Notes: generated from the letters alone by a model not told the origin. Shown: positions 10,260-20,524, counted from the stretch's first letter. The stretch is DNA of 64,000 nt from Psychromonas sp. MME1 (GCF_041080865.1 NZ_CP160906.1:2108001-2172000), one strand, 5' to 3'. Made by a program: numbers and translations.

Positions 10260-11435
10260 ATGAAAAAGAGTAGAGTAGTACCGCTATTAAGTGTTTGCCT
10301 GTTGTTAAATGGCTGTATTTTAAATGAGAACAAGGACACGACATCTCCAGTTGTAGATCTGCCTCCTGTTGTAGAGCTACCTCCTGTTGAAGGTCCCGCA
10401 TTATTCGAAGACACGTTTACCGATGCCATGAATTGGACAACTGAATGGGGCACTGCTGCTGGGACTCAAGCTTTTGATGATGGAACCATGAAAGTGGATA
10501 TCAACTGGCTAGATACAGGTTCATCAAACCATGTAATACTGGTTAATACAGATAGTTCTATTGATGCAACTGCTGGCGTAGATTTTACCTTTGATATAAA
10601 AGTAACTGCTGCACAAGTTGGCAAATTATCAGTAAAAACCGCTTTTGCTACTGGTGGAGCTGATTCTATGGGCTTATTTAATGAATCTCATCCCACCAAA
10701 ACAGATGGTACATGGGAAACATTTACTATTACAAACATTACGCCAGAATCGATTCAAGCTTATTATGCTCAAGCTAATTTCGATGGTACAAATATAAATC
10801 AGGTGAAACTTGAGTTCACAGCAACTGATGGTGCTGGACTTGAGGATGCGATTATTTATATCGACAACGTAAAAATCACCGCACACAAAGAAGATACAGG
10901 TGCAACACCACCTCCACCACCAGCAGCTCCAAGTGCATTATTCGAAGATACATTTACCGATGCCGTGAATTGGACAACTGAATGGGGCACTGCTGCTGGG
11001 ACTCAAGCTTTTGATGATGGAACCATGAAAGTGGATATCAACTGGCTAGATACAGGTTCATCAAACCATGTGATACTTGTCGACACTGATAGTTCTATCG
11101 ATGCAACAGCTGGTGTTGATTTATCCTTTGATATAAAAGTATCTGCAGCACAAGTTGGGCAGTTATCAGTAAAAACTGCTTTTGCTACTGGTGGAGCTGA
11201 TTCTATGGGTTTATTTAATGAATCTCAGCCCACTAAAACTGATGGTACATGGGAAACATTTACTATTCAGAACATTACACCAGAATCGATTCAAGCTTAT
11301 TATGCTCAAGCTAATTTCGATGGTACAGATATAAATCAGGTGAAGCTTGAATTCACAGCAGCTGATGGCGCTGGACTTGAGGATGCAATTATTTATATCG
11401 ACAACGTAAAAGTAACCGCATCTGTAACAGAATAA
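10260..11435 (+). CDS. Lipoprotein of two tandem jelly-roll-like (CBM-type) repeats
   Basis: 391 residues. A lipobox LNGC (Cys19) anchors the protein. After an acidic/proline linker come two copies of a domain of about 162 residues (about 47-208 and 226-387), joined by a linker with five prolines in a row. The copies are nearly identical in both protein and DNA. Each begins LFEDTFTDA, carries a Trp-rich start (NWTTEWG) and ends IIYIDNVKVT, the edge strand typical of CBM4/CBM16/CBM6-like carbohydrate-binding jelly rolls. No catalytic domain is present. Placed beside the xylanase and followed by a strong terminator, it is probably a surface glycan-binding protein; ligand and exact CBM family are unknown. 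Confidence 0.85.
   Translation: MKKSRVVPLLSVCLLLNGCILNENKDTTSPVVDLPPVVELPPVEGPALFEDTFTDAMNWTTEWGTAAGTQAFDDGTMKVDINWLDTGSSNHVILVNTDSSIDATAGVDFTFDIKVTAAQVGKLSVKTAFATGGADSMGLFNESHPTKTDGTWETFTITNITPESIQAYYAQANFDGTNINQVKLEFTATDGAGLEDAIIYIDNVKITAHKEDTGATPPPPPAAPSALFEDTFTDAVNWTTEWGTAAGTQAFDDGTMKVDINWLDTGSSNHVILVDTDSSIDATAGVDLSFDIKVSAAQVGQLSVKTAFATGGADSMGLFNESQPTKTDGTWETFTIQNITPESIQAYYAQANFDGTDINQVKLEFTAADGAGLEDAIIYIDNVKVTASVTE
10398..11420 (+). repeat. Tandem intragenic direct repeat, 537-bp period
   Basis: 10398-10883 and 10935-11420 are near-identical at the nucleotide level and exactly 537 bp (179 codons) out of phase, encoding the two domains of the lipoprotein. Most differences are single bases, which suggests a recent duplication or ongoing gene conversion. 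Confidence 0.95.
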
Positions 11436-11461
11436 ACCGTAAATTATTTTAAATATTAACC

Positions 11462-11491
11462 AGCCTTCGGCTCTGCCGAAGGCTTTTTTTT
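11462..11491 (+). terminator. Intrinsic terminator of the repeat lipoprotein gene
   Basis: A 10-bp perfect stem AGCCTTCGGC/GCCGAAGGCT with a 3-base loop followed by eight T, 26 bases after the stop codon. Confidence 0.95.
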
Positions 11492-12389
11492 ACCCTCAAT
11501 TAAATAAAAATTTATTTTTATGAATACCATAATATGATGGTTATAGCTGGTTGAGGAAAAATGAGAAAAAACAAGGCGCATGATTAAGTAATAGCAGGCT
11601 ATTACGATTGAATGCAACGCCGCTATCTATTATCTTAATCAAGAAAATAAATCAAACACTTATGCCGGTTGGCATCTAAAAAACGATACTACAAATCCGC
11701 TCCTATCAAACGTTATTGCAATTATTGACATCGCTGACTCTGCTTTTGCACATAAACACTATTTGCTGATACCCCAACGCAAAGTCTGTATTATCCAGAT
11801 ATAGTAACTTTCTTTTGTCACGGCCTCGATGATCAAACAGAAATAGCGCATCAGGGAACAGAAGTTATTCAAGCGCCGTTTTTACCAAGCCGCTTACCCA
11901 CTAATCGCTTTACGATAAATAATGGTGTCAACACATAAATAGAGAGTAGCTACATCTACAAACATCATCAGAGCAATATAATTGCAACGATATCGGTCTA
12001 ACGGATTGGTATAACAGACCTTTGCAAGCATCAAACAGCACCGTATTTTAATGAGTTTATGCGCTGACTTATGGGCGCTCTTTTATCTGAATAAAAGATA
12101 CAGAGAGGGTACCGATTGTGTTGGTAATGATTGTTGTAACGCGTCAAGATCCATCGCTGCATAATCAAAGAGGAAAAGCATACAATAACGGTTATGTGGC
12201 AGGATATTACAGCCAAGCTTGGCAGCATCAGCATAACGGTAGAAGAATAATTATAGGTGACAGAGAAGCAAATAAATAGGGCTTATCTAACAAGAAAACA
12301 GTGACGCTGTTTGCGTTTGCTATCTTTGTTAATAAGCCCCTATTTCTTTTAAAACAGTCACATAAAATGGCTGTTATTTGAAATTGATA
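11492..12389. other. Intergenic region with dispersed repeat fragments
   Basis: No gene is seen. 11528-11564 is similar (33 of 37 bases by eye) to 32959-32995, 11599-11619 matches 1251-1271 in inverted orientation, and CGGATTGGTATAA near 12002 resembles a MITE end. The region looks like the remains of one or more non-autonomous elements. It also contains the 3' flank of the ABC transporter operon. Confidence 0.5.
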
Positions 12390-13220
12390 TTAACCTTTAA
12401 CCGCACCAGAGGTTAAGCCATCAATCAAACGTCTTGATGTCATAACAAACAGAACAAGAAGTGGTAGAACTGCAATTACCGCACCAATAGCTACCGCTCC
12501 CCATGGCACTTGTCCAGTACCTTGTAAAGAACGCAAAGCTAATGGAATCGTAAACATTTTCATATCATTCATAACAACCAAAGGCCCCATGAAATTGTTC
12601 CAGGTTCCGATGAAAGTTATCAGACCAAGTGTTCCGAATGCAGGAGTTATTAAAGGAACGATCACTCTCCAGTAAATTTTGAATTCGCGGCATCCATCCA
12701 TGCGAGCAGCTTCAACCAACTCTTTAGGAATGGAGCTTGAGATATACTGGCGCATCATGAATATACCCATTGCTCCACATGCAGCAGGAATAATAAGAGC
12801 CTTAGGATCATTCATCCATCCAATTTGCGACATAATCATCGCTGTTGGGATCATCCCTAAGAATGGAGGCAATAACATAGTCGCCATAATACAAACAAAC
12901 AAAAAGTTCTTAAATTTAAATTCAAACATGGCAAAAGCATAACCTGCCAGTGAACAGAATAATAAATTAAGTGCTGTTACAGCGATTGCAACAAATAAAC
13001 TTAATGCTAAGTTATGCCAAAAATAAGGTAGAAAACTAATTAATTTATTAAAGTTTTCGACTATATAATCGCCAAATAATATAGGCGGTGGAACAGATAA
13101 TATTCCTGAGTTTGAATGTGAAGCGAACACAAACATAAAATAAAATGGAGCGAGCATTATAACTGCACCCAACCCAACCACAATATAGGCTATAAATTGA
13201 TCTTTTTTTACCTTAATCAT
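12390..13220 (-). CDS. Carbohydrate ABC transporter permease (MalG/UgpE-type)
   Basis: 276 residues with six hydrophobic segments and the cytoplasmic EAA loop EAARMDGCREFKIYW near residue 175, the contact site for the ATPase. It is the inner-membrane permease 2 of a CUT1 family importer. It overlaps the upstream permease gene by one base (TAATG), so the two are translationally coupled. It is the last gene of an operon ATPase, binding protein, permease, permease. Substrate is likely a beta-glucan or xylan oligosaccharide from context; the sequence alone does not say. Confidence 0.92.
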   Translation of the reverse strand: MIKVKKDQFIAYIVVGLGAVIMLAPFYFMFVFASHSNSGILSVPPPILFGDYIVENFNKLISFLPYFWHNLALSLFVAIAVTALNLLFCSLAGYAFAMFEFKFKNFLFVCIMATMLLPPFLGMIPTAMIMSQIGWMNDPKALIIPAACGAMGIFMMRQYISSSIPKELVEAARMDGCREFKIYWRVIVPLITPAFGTLGLITFIGTWNNFMGPLVVMNDMKMFTIPLALRSLQGTGQVPWGAVAIGAVIAVLPLLVLFVMTSRRLIDGLTSGAVKG

Positions 13221-14203
13221 TAATGATTACTCCCACCTAATAGTTTATGATTCAGCCATGTCAATCCTGCAATCATCATAAATAAAATCCATGAAATTGC
13301 TGATGCGGTACCAAAATCACTTTCCACGAATGCAGTTATATACATATGCATCGCTGCTGTTTTACCCGCCTGATCAATACCTCCCGTACCACCTGTAATA
13401 ATAAATGGTTCTTCAAATAACTGCAGACTACCAATAATACTCAAAGTCACGGCGAAGAAAGCCATTGGTTTAAGCTGCGGCAAGGTAACATACCAAAATT
13501 GTTGATAACGATTTGCACCATCAATAATTGCAGCTTCATACAAATCTTTAGGGATTGTTTGTAAAGCTGATAAATAAAGTACAGTGTTCCATCCAACGTA
13601 ACGCCAAAATACAACAAATGAAATCATATTCTTAGTATATTCAGGTCTAGCCCAATCAACATTATCAACCGGGAATAACCAGCTAAACACTTTAATGTCA
13701 GCAATGGTGAAATTACCAAAATATGTCAGTACTTGATTTACCATACCAAAGTCACGCGAAAACAGAGTACTAAATACCAATGATATTGCCACTGTAGAGG
13801 TAATATAAGGGACAAAATAGACGCCTATAACCGTATTACGCCACCTTGAAAAACTAGTGTGAATAAAAAAGGCTAACGGAATAGCTATTGCATGTTGAGG
13901 TATACCTGATTTTAACGCAATAATAAAGGTGTTATAAATCGACTTATGAAACCACTCATCTCCTAATGCAAATGTATAGTTTTCTATTCCAATCCACTCC
14001 ATAGCAGAGAGTCCCGCCGCGGGCTCCCAATTATGAAACGAAAGATATAACGAGAATAGAAGTGGAAAAAAACCAAATATAAGAAATAAAACAAAAAATG
14101 GGCTAATAAAAATATAGGGCGCTATTTTATTACCATTACGTAACCAAAAGGTACTTTTTGGGGGAGTAGTTTTGGTTGAATTAATAGATGTCATAGATGT
14201 CAT
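13220..14203 (-). CDS. Carbohydrate ABC transporter permease (MalF/UgpA-type)
   Basis: 327 residues, N-terminal cytoplasmic tail followed by a strong first membrane helix (about 28-50) and five more. EAA motif EAAIIDGANRYQQFWYVTLP is near residue 222. It forms the pore with the MalG-type partner encoded immediately downstream. The binding-protein gene lies 54 bases upstream. CUT1 importers take up di- and oligosaccharides or glycerophosphodiesters; the neighbouring GH149-like and GH3 genes argue for gluco-oligosaccharides. Confidence 0.92.
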   Translation of the reverse strand: MTSMTSINSTKTTPPKSTFWLRNGNKIAPYIFISPFFVLFLIFGFFPLLFSLYLSFHNWEPAAGLSAMEWIGIENYTFALGDEWFHKSIYNTFIIALKSGIPQHAIAIPLAFFIHTSFSRWRNTVIGVYFVPYITSTVAISLVFSTLFSRDFGMVNQVLTYFGNFTIADIKVFSWLFPVDNVDWARPEYTKNMISFVVFWRYVGWNTVLYLSALQTIPKDLYEAAIIDGANRYQQFWYVTLPQLKPMAFFAVTLSIIGSLQLFEEPFIITGGTGGIDQAGKTAAMHMYITAFVESDFGTASAISWILFMMIAGLTWLNHKLLGGSNH

Positions 14204-14257
14204 AACCTGTACCTAATAAGAGAGGGCAAACGATAGCTCACCCTCTATTTTTAAAAA

Positions 14258-15514
14258 TTAACGACGACGAGCTCTTCGCTTAATTTGCTTCTCAGCATCA
14301 GCTAGAACCTTATCAATATCAGCATCGTGCTCTAATACTTGCTCTAATGCATCATCAACGATTTGACGAGCCACTTCGTCATAGCGATCCATTGCAACAA
14401 ATGGAATTTTTAAAGCAGCTTTTTTCCATTGAAGACGCGCTTTTTGACCACCAAGGTAGGCAATTTCTTCGTCAAACATTGGGCAGGTTTGAGCTTCAAT
14501 TAGTGAAGGGAAAGCATTGATCTCTTTAAATGCTAATAATTGAACTTCTTTATTAGTCGACATAAATTTAATGAATTCCCAAGCTTCTGCTTTATGCTCT
14601 GCTTTTGCAGGAATGGCGAAAAATGATCCACCCCAACTAGCAAATGATCCATTAGGTAGATCTGCTGAACGCCATTTACCAGCATCATCAGGTGCAATCC
14701 AATCTTGTAAATGACCACCTAACCATGCGCCCATCATTTGAACAGAAATCGTTCCACGCTTTAACCCTTCCGTCCATTCGTTTGTCCAAGGTGAAATTTT
14801 TCCATCAATACCTGCATCTCGCGCTACTTTTGATAACCTGAATGCTTCTTTAAATCTCGGAGTGTTTACTAAAATATTATGCTCTTTATCAAAGTAAATA
14901 CCCTCTCCTTCTTTTAACTCTGAGCGAATATAAATATTCTTAATATCAGTAGCATTGGCAATTAAATAATTACCAGTTTTCGCTTTAACTTTAACCCCAG
15001 CTTGGATAAAAGAATCCCAATCCTTTATAAGCTCTTCTTCAGTAACGCCAGCAATTTCTAACACATCTTTTCGATAAAAGAGTGCACCGGGACCGATATC
15101 AGCAGGCATAGCACGTAATGCACCATCGGAGTCTGTCGCTTGACCTAATGTAAACGGTACAATCTTTTGCGTAAATTCACCTGCATTATAAGGAGCCGCA
15201 TTAAGTTGTTCTAAACCTCCAGACTCAGCAAAACGACCAATAAAGTTGGCTTCAACGCCCATAACATCAGGCAAGTTAGCTCCTGTAGCCATAGCTGTTG
15301 TCATTGCATTATGGTGATCAGAGTAAGCCATATTAACAAACTTCAGCTTAATATTTGGATACTGTTTTTCGAATAAAGGCGCAGCAGCTTCTGCGGCTTT
15401 ATTAAAATTAGGGAAGCTAGCAATAGTCAATTCGACCTGTTCCGCAGTCGCCATGCTAGTCACTAAACTAGCGCATAGAGCAGTAAAAATAGCTTTCTTT
15501 TTAAAGATAATCAT
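14258..15514 (-). CDS. Family 1 extracellular sugar-binding protein
   Basis: 418 residues. A classical signal peptide (about 1-24, ending MATA) precedes a two-lobed periplasmic binding protein of the MalE/UgpB class. Recognisable segments include LTIASFPNFNKAAEAAAPLF at the mature N-terminus, LPDVMGVEANFIGRFAE, and WGGSFFAIPAKAEHKAEAWE. It should deliver the sugar to the two permeases encoded downstream. The C-terminus ends in an unusual basic stretch KRRARRR. AAGGAA precedes the ATG, only 11 bases after the ATPase stop. Confidence 0.92.
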   Translation of the reverse strand: MIIFKKKAIFTALCASLVTSMATAEQVELTIASFPNFNKAAEAAAPLFEKQYPNIKLKFVNMAYSDHHNAMTTAMATGANLPDVMGVEANFIGRFAESGGLEQLNAAPYNAGEFTQKIVPFTLGQATDSDGALRAMPADIGPGALFYRKDVLEIAGVTEEELIKDWDSFIQAGVKVKAKTGNYLIANATDIKNIYIRSELKEGEGIYFDKEHNILVNTPRFKEAFRLSKVARDAGIDGKISPWTNEWTEGLKRGTISVQMMGAWLGGHLQDWIAPDDAGKWRSADLPNGSFASWGGSFFAIPAKAEHKAEAWEFIKFMSTNKEVQLLAFKEINAFPSLIEAQTCPMFDEEIAYLGGQKARLQWKKAALKIPFVAMDRYDEVARQIVDDALEQVLEHDADIDKVLADAEKQIKRRARRR

Positions 15515-15525
15515 ATTTATTTTCC

Positions 15526-16572
15526 TTAATTTGAAGTGATGTTGTTGTTTTCATCAAAAAGATGAACCTTGCTTTGATTAAAGAACAGGCGAGCCTTTCC
15601 TTTAACAAAAGTATTTAAATTTGCTGTGTCAACGATAAGCTTGTTGCCTTGATATTCGCATTCTATATGTGAAGTCGAACCGAGTAATTCACTCGCTTTG
15701 ACATGCACATCAATAAATAGCACGTCATGACCAGAAACCTCTTCTTTATTAAAGTGCAGGTGTTGTGGTCTTATACCTATTGAATTACAAGTATCTAAAG
15801 AAGAATTAAAGTTAAAATCACTCAGCATCTTCGCGTTTAATAGGGGAAAAATATTCATTTCTGGTGCACCAATGAATCTTGCAACAAATTCATTTTTCGG
15901 TGAGTCAAAAATCTCTTTAGGCGTACCTACCTGTTCAATTTTCCCCTGGTTAAGAATCACGATTCTATCGGCTAATGTCATAGCTTCAACTTGATCATGA
16001 GTCACATAAATCACAGTCGTTTTAACTTTGTGATGTAATGCCTTAATTTCTTTGCGCATTTGTCCGCGCAATTTAGCATCAAGGTTTGATAATGGTTCGT
16101 CAAATAGGAACACCTCTGGCGTTCTAACCATTGCTCTTCCCATTGCAACACGTTGCCGCTGCCCACCAGAAAGATCTTTAGGTTTTCTATCTAGCAACTC
16201 AGTAAGCTCTAGAATCTCAGCTACTTTTTTTACCATTGCTTCTCTTTCTGAAGCGTCAATTTTCATATTTTCAAGGCTGAAACTAATATTTTGTGCCACT
16301 GTCATATGGGGGTAAAGTGCATAACTTTGAAATACCATGGCAATATTTCGTTCTATCGGATGAAGATCATTAACCACCTGATCTCCTATAAGTATTTCAC
16401 CTCCAGATATATCTTCTAAGCCTGCAAGCATTCTTAATGTGGTCGATTTCCCACAACCAGATGGCCCAAGTAAAACAATGAACTCGCCATGCTTAATATC
16501 TAAATCAATATTTTTCACTACCGGCGTAGTGCCATAGCTTTTTTCCAAATTTTTGAATTGTACCGATGCCAT
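15526..16572 (-). CDS. Sugar ABC transporter ATPase (MsmX/UgpC/MalK-type)
   Basis: 348 residues from the ATG at 16572, preferred over an upstream GTG at 16581 because AGGTGA sits 7 bases before it. Walker [11 protein letters not shown]-loop, signature [14 protein letters not shown], Walker [17 protein letters not shown] and the switch histidine in VTHDQ are all present, followed by a C-terminal OB-fold regulatory domain (about 240-348). First gene of the four-gene importer operon. A second, related ATPase is encoded at 26092-27186 without permeases. Confidence 0.94.
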   Translation of the reverse strand: MASVQFKNLEKSYGTTPVVKNIDLDIKHGEFIVLLGPSGCGKSTTLRMLAGLEDISGGEILIGDQVVNDLHPIERNIAMVFQSYALYPHMTVAQNISFSLENMKIDASEREAMVKKVAEILELTELLDRKPKDLSGGQRQRVAMGRAMVRTPEVFLFDEPLSNLDAKLRGQMRKEIKALHHKVKTTVIYVTHDQVEAMTLADRIVILNQGKIEQVGTPKEIFDSPKNEFVARFIGAPEMNIFPLLNAKMLSDFNFNSSLDTCNSIGIRPQHLHFNKEEVSGHDVLFIDVHVKASELLGSTSHIECEYQGNKLIVDTANLNTFVKGKARLFFNQSKVHLFDENNNITSN

Positions 16573-17053
16573 ACCAATCACCTTTATAATCTTTGTTGTT
16601 AAGCAATAAACCTATTGTCTGCTTAAAAATGAAGTTTAGCTTTACCATAATTGGCATGTTGATTGTAGTATTTACCCACGGATAATAATTTGTGATTTAG
16701 ATCCTTTAATGAGAAGTAACAACTGTGATTAGCGATCTATTTCTGTTTTGTTAAGTGCTCATTCAAGATGATATTAGAGCATGTTTTGGAGAGCCGGCTA
16801 CCTAATAATGGCGTATATACATCTAACAGAGATGCGTTATGGGCTGCCAACAGGAAACATAATGACCTGATATCCCAACTACTGAGCTTGTTAATATGAA
16901 TGCTAACTTGAAATGAAACGGCGTTTCACTTCAAGTTAGTTATTTTGCAATTAGTACAATTAGTAATTAGAACTATTTATCTCTGAAAGCCAACTGTCAA
17001 TAAATATGCGAGGAATCCAAAGACCTTCAATAGGTCAATGGATTAGCCCTATT
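16573..17053. other. Intergenic region with a hairpin
   Basis: A 481-base spacer between the phosphorylase gene and the ABC operon. It contains a 16-bp imperfect hairpin at 16904-16938 (TAACTTGA...TCAAGTTA, 3-base loop), possibly ending the phosphorylase transcript, and the ABC promoter. Single CTAAAT and CTAATC boxes followed by CAC occur on the minus strand near 16730 and 16700, but 32 bp apart, not 21. Confidence 0.5.
16904..16938. terminator. Stem-loop downstream of the phosphorylase gene
   Basis: 16-bp stem with one mismatch and a GGC loop. The T-rich stretch follows on the plus strand, while the only nearby gene ends from the minus strand, so its role as a terminator is uncertain. Confidence 0.45.
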
Positions 17054-20000
17054 TCATGGTAATAACATGCTTGATTGAAGCGCAATGCGTATTTGTTTGA
17101 TATCACCCCGACGAGAAAATATCAAACGACTCATTTCTGTATCTAGCTCTAAACTCGCTAACGAAAGCGCTTCACCATTTGTCATTTGCACCACTATCTG
17201 AGCAGCATTAGCAATCTCATAAATAAAAGGTATTTGGCAGTAAGTAAATGCTAATGATTTGGGTGCCAATGATATTGTTTCATACTCACCATTAATATTA
17301 ATAAATTCAAATTTACTCTCGTCCACTAAAAACTCAGATTGTTTAAGTAATGATGGTTGGAAATAAATTTGACCATTTTTAACCAATAGGCCTAACTCTC
17401 CAAAACGGGTTAATATTTCCTCTTTTACCTGCCCCGTCATACCGGGTTGTTGAGCCCCCGCCTGCTTAGGGGTATGAGAATATGGGTCAGTCGGGAACGC
17501 ACCCATAAACATCTGGCGTTTTATTAAATCCAATACCAGCACGCACTCTATAGTAGTATTCTGCGAGTTTTTTGGTTTCCTGAACGTTGGATCTTGTTCA
17601 TAAGAGGAGAAATAATTTTCCTGCACAGCAAGTAATAATTTTGAGACCATATGCCAGTAAATAGAGCCAAGGCCTTCATAACCAAACATTGCCCCTGAAC
17701 GGCCTGTAAACGCCTGATGATTAAATACGTCTTCATAAATTGTTAATACATCTGCGATGGCATTACTATCTTTAGATCCACTCTTTTTAAGAGCAGCCGC
17801 TAAAAAACGGCCATTTTCAAAGGTGGCATTAAAGTGGTAATCCCCCTGTGCATCTACCTCAATAATAGTGCGATCACCTATTTCGATCATATTTTTAAGC
17901 AAAGCATTGCCATTTACACGCTGTGCAGGTATCCGATTTTTATTTTCAAAACGAGTCAAATCACGATCAGGATAAAGCATAAATGTATTCTGATCCTCTC
18001 GGAACATGTTGCTAGCATAAAGATTATCCAACAAAGAAATTGCTTGTTTAGGCGATAATACTCCTGCAGATAATACCGCGACTTGACCTTCAAGCATCGG
18101 ATAAAGAAAATCAATATCCACACAATCTTCAGTGTAATCAATAATATTATAAGCATTGTACAAACCATCTTTGCGCAAGTTAGTTTCAATACTTTCATCT
18201 ATAACTTTTAAGCTTGTTTCAAGCAGTTCTATCATTGATGAGTTATCTACTGTTGCTTTGCCTGAAAAACCTTTTTTATAAACAATTGCGCGATAACCTG
18301 CAGCCGTACTAACCAGTTTACGAAGTACGGTGTTGCGTGCTTCACAGCTGATAACCCCTTGATTCAGAATTTCATGCGCTTCTTGCATAATTTGCGTTGT
18401 TACAGTCAGCCACTGCGCTACCTCTACGGAAAGAACCACCGTATCATTACAGTCTTTTAATAACGCCTGTAAAAAAATGACATAACGACGCATGTAATAC
18501 AAGGTAACCATAGACAGGCCTGTGCCGACAATTGCATTGTTCGCATCATTCCACTCAGGACGTTGTGTATTCAACCAGATACCACCATCAATGACCAAAT
18601 TGCTCAATTTAGCTAATAAGGGTACCAATAGTTTTTCTGTTAGGTTAACTAGATAAACGTTATTATTAGCATCTAGCAACAATCGCCCATCACTGCCTAG
18701 CTGTGCAATCCGATCTTCAATTAGCGCTTGTTTTTCATCGTTGAAAGTTACAGTATTTTTAGCATCAATAAATAGTTGCTCAGCCTCCCCAATTTCATAA
18801 GGCACATTTGCATAGCTGAATATTTCAGTATTTAACAATGCAGTTAACTCTTGTGGCTGGTATTTCTTAGATAACTCTAAAAACTTCAATAAGTAAATAA
18901 TTTGATGATTGCCCCAATAACCTATATTACTCCACGGATCATCTGATTCTAAGAGTTCCCAATCGATACCCGCTTTGGTTATACGATAAGGATTATAGCC
19001 ATCAATAGTCGATGCGTTCACAAACTTAGAAATAAAAGATTTCACAAAGTTTGGATAACTCAAACCAAGAGCTTCCCAATTCTGAAAAATATCACGCCAA
19101 TTACCTTGATAAGATAGTAGACGGTCGCCCTTTTCATCTTTTAGTTTTATCTCAAAATGATTCCATGGTCGACTAGGATCACCATGTCGGCGACCAAAGG
19201 TTAGGGGCAAATACTCATGACAAAGACGCACTAATTGAGCATCGTTTTCTTTTGCAGCTAAAGCAATCAACTCCTGATAATCTATGCGATCTGATAAATT
19301 CGCAAGAAAGGTGGCATGTTGTTTTGCGACTACTCTATTCGCATTCGTCAACGTTTTTACAAAGTCATTTTTATCCACCCAATATTGATCAACAACAACA
19401 CCACCACGCATATTGTTAAACAGCACATTGGCATAATGGTGTACCGTCGTTTCTTCTTGTGCTGTTTTTTGGAAAGCATCACTGCCAGCCATCAACATCA
19501 GCAATTCTTGATGATTAATTTCGACCGATTTTTGTATTTTCTCTTTGCATAAATTCTGTTGTAACTCAACAATCTCTCTATGGGTTTTATCGATATCAGC
19601 AACAATCAGCCAACTCTCTTTTTGATTAGCAGCAAGCTTACAATTTTTATTAATAAAATAGGCACCACGTAAACCTCGACGCAAGGTTTCATTGTACATT
19701 TTGTTACCTTGACGGAAGGCACTTAACTGCTCACTTGAGAGCAAAATAGACTGGCAATCATCAACAATACTGAAGACCGTTGTTGCCAGTAACGATTCGG
19801 CAGGTTCAGCACGATCACTTAATTTTGCGTATAAGCTATAGCTTGCCAGTGAGCTGTTAGGTAATAGCTCATTCCATTTGTAAGCGTCCAGTAGCGCACT
19901 TGCATTCTGCATAACAGCAAGCGGTGCATTAGGCGGTAAAATATTTTGAATACCATCAACGATTTCAAATTCAACAGCCTGTTGAGCATTATTTTCTACA

Positions 20001-20470
20001 GTAGAGGTACGGACAAAACCGAATTGCTCACTCGTTGCCCATTGATATTTAAAAGTCAATCCCAAATCTAGGTTGATTTCTTCAAAAATAATTTTATCGC
20101 CAGTCACATTTTTATAAATATTGCGCTGCACTTGATAAAGGCTATTATGCTGAAGATTAAAGGGTTCCCATCGTTTATCACCATTTTCGGTATGCACTTG
20201 CACAATGGTTTTGCTACCTGTATTTTCCGCACTTTCGTGAATGCAATCTACAGATTTATATGGGAACAATGCATTTTCAGGGCGAATTCTTCCCGCAGAT
20301 AAGCTCCCCGTCGATGAAATAAATAACCAGTGATCACTTGCCGATACCACACTAATAAAAAAGGGTTTCATCTGGTCAGCGTTGCTAATTTGATAGTATT
20401 TATCACCATCGACAGTAACAAATTTTCCGGATATCTCTGCCAATAAGTTGGCTCTATTGTTATTTTTCAT
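17054..20470 (-). CDS. Beta-glucan/oligosaccharide phosphorylase, GH149/GH94-like
   Basis: 1138 residues from the ATG at 20470. The frame is open to a TTG at 20560, but a stem-loop at 20496-20524 lies between, so the internal ATG is favoured. The protein is much longer than cellobiose phosphorylase (about 800) and matches the length of GH149 beta-1,3-oligoglucan phosphorylases. Features fitting clan GH-Q are GNWRDIFQNWEALGLSYP, DPWSNIGYWGNHQIIYLLK, and EWNDANNAIVGTGLS, where the Asp is the probable general acid. No signal peptide, so cytoplasmic: phosphorolysis of an imported gluco-oligosaccharide to glucose-1-phosphate. It follows a GH3 gene by 79 bases. Family number is recalled, not tested. 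Confidence 0.82.
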   Translation of the reverse strand: MKNNNRANLLAEISGKFVTVDGDKYYQISNADQMKPFFISVVSASDHWLFISSTGSLSAGRIRPENALFPYKSVDCIHESAENTGSKTIVQVHTENGDKRWEPFNLQHNSLYQVQRNIYKNVTGDKIIFEEINLDLGLTFKYQWATSEQFGFVRTSTVENNAQQAVEFEIVDGIQNILPPNAPLAVMQNASALLDAYKWNELLPNSSLASYSLYAKLSDRAEPAESLLATTVFSIVDDCQSILLSSEQLSAFRQGNKMYNETLRRGLRGAYFINKNCKLAANQKESWLIVADIDKTHREIVELQQNLCKEKIQKSVEINHQELLMLMAGSDAFQKTAQEETTVHHYANVLFNNMRGGVVVDQYWVDKNDFVKTLTNANRVVAKQHATFLANLSDRIDYQELIALAAKENDAQLVRLCHEYLPLTFGRRHGDPSRPWNHFEIKLKDEKGDRLLSYQGNWRDIFQNWEALGLSYPNFVKSFISKFVNASTIDGYNPYRITKAGIDWELLESDDPWSNIGYWGNHQIIYLLKFLELSKKYQPQELTALLNTEIFSYANVPYEIGEAEQLFIDAKNTVTFNDEKQALIEDRIAQLGSDGRLLLDANNNVYLVNLTEKLLVPLLAKLSNLVIDGGIWLNTQRPEWNDANNAIVGTGLSMVTLYYMRRYVIFLQALLKDCNDTVVLSVEVAQWLTVTTQIMQEAHEILNQGVISCEARNTVLRKLVSTAAGYRAIVYKKGFSGKATVDNSSMIELLETSLKVIDESIETNLRKDGLYNAYNIIDYTEDCVDIDFLYPMLEGQVAVLSAGVLSPKQAISLLDNLYASNMFREDQNTFMLYPDRDLTRFENKNRIPAQRVNGNALLKNMIEIGDRTIIEVDAQGDYHFNATFENGRFLAAALKKSGSKDSNAIADVLTIYEDVFNHQAFTGRSGAMFGYEGLGSIYWHMVSKLLLAVQENYFSSYEQDPTFRKPKNSQNTTIECVLVLDLIKRQMFMGAFPTDPYSHTPKQAGAQQPGMTGQVKEEILTRFGELGLLVKNGQIYFQPSLLKQSEFLVDESKFEFININGEYETISLAPKSLAFTYCQIPFIYEIANAAQIVVQMTNGEALSLASLELDTEMSRLIFSRRGDIKQIRIALQSSMLLP

Positions 20471-20495
20471 GGTAAAACTCGAATTTAAGTAGGTG

Positions 20496-20524
20496 ATTCC
20501 AAATAACAGTTTGTTATTTGGAAT
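20496..20524 (-). promoter_or_regulatory. Intercistronic stem-loop between GH3 and phosphorylase
   Basis: Perfect 12-bp stem ATTCCAAATAAC/GTTATTTGGAAT with a 5-base loop, without a T tract. It sits between the GH3 stop and the phosphorylase ATG and may set mRNA processing or stability within the operon. Confidence 0.6.

Noticed and set aside
16690-16740. CTAAAT and CTAATC boxes before the ABC operon as an operator
   Set aside because: They are 32 bp apart, not 21, so I did not add them to the operator family.
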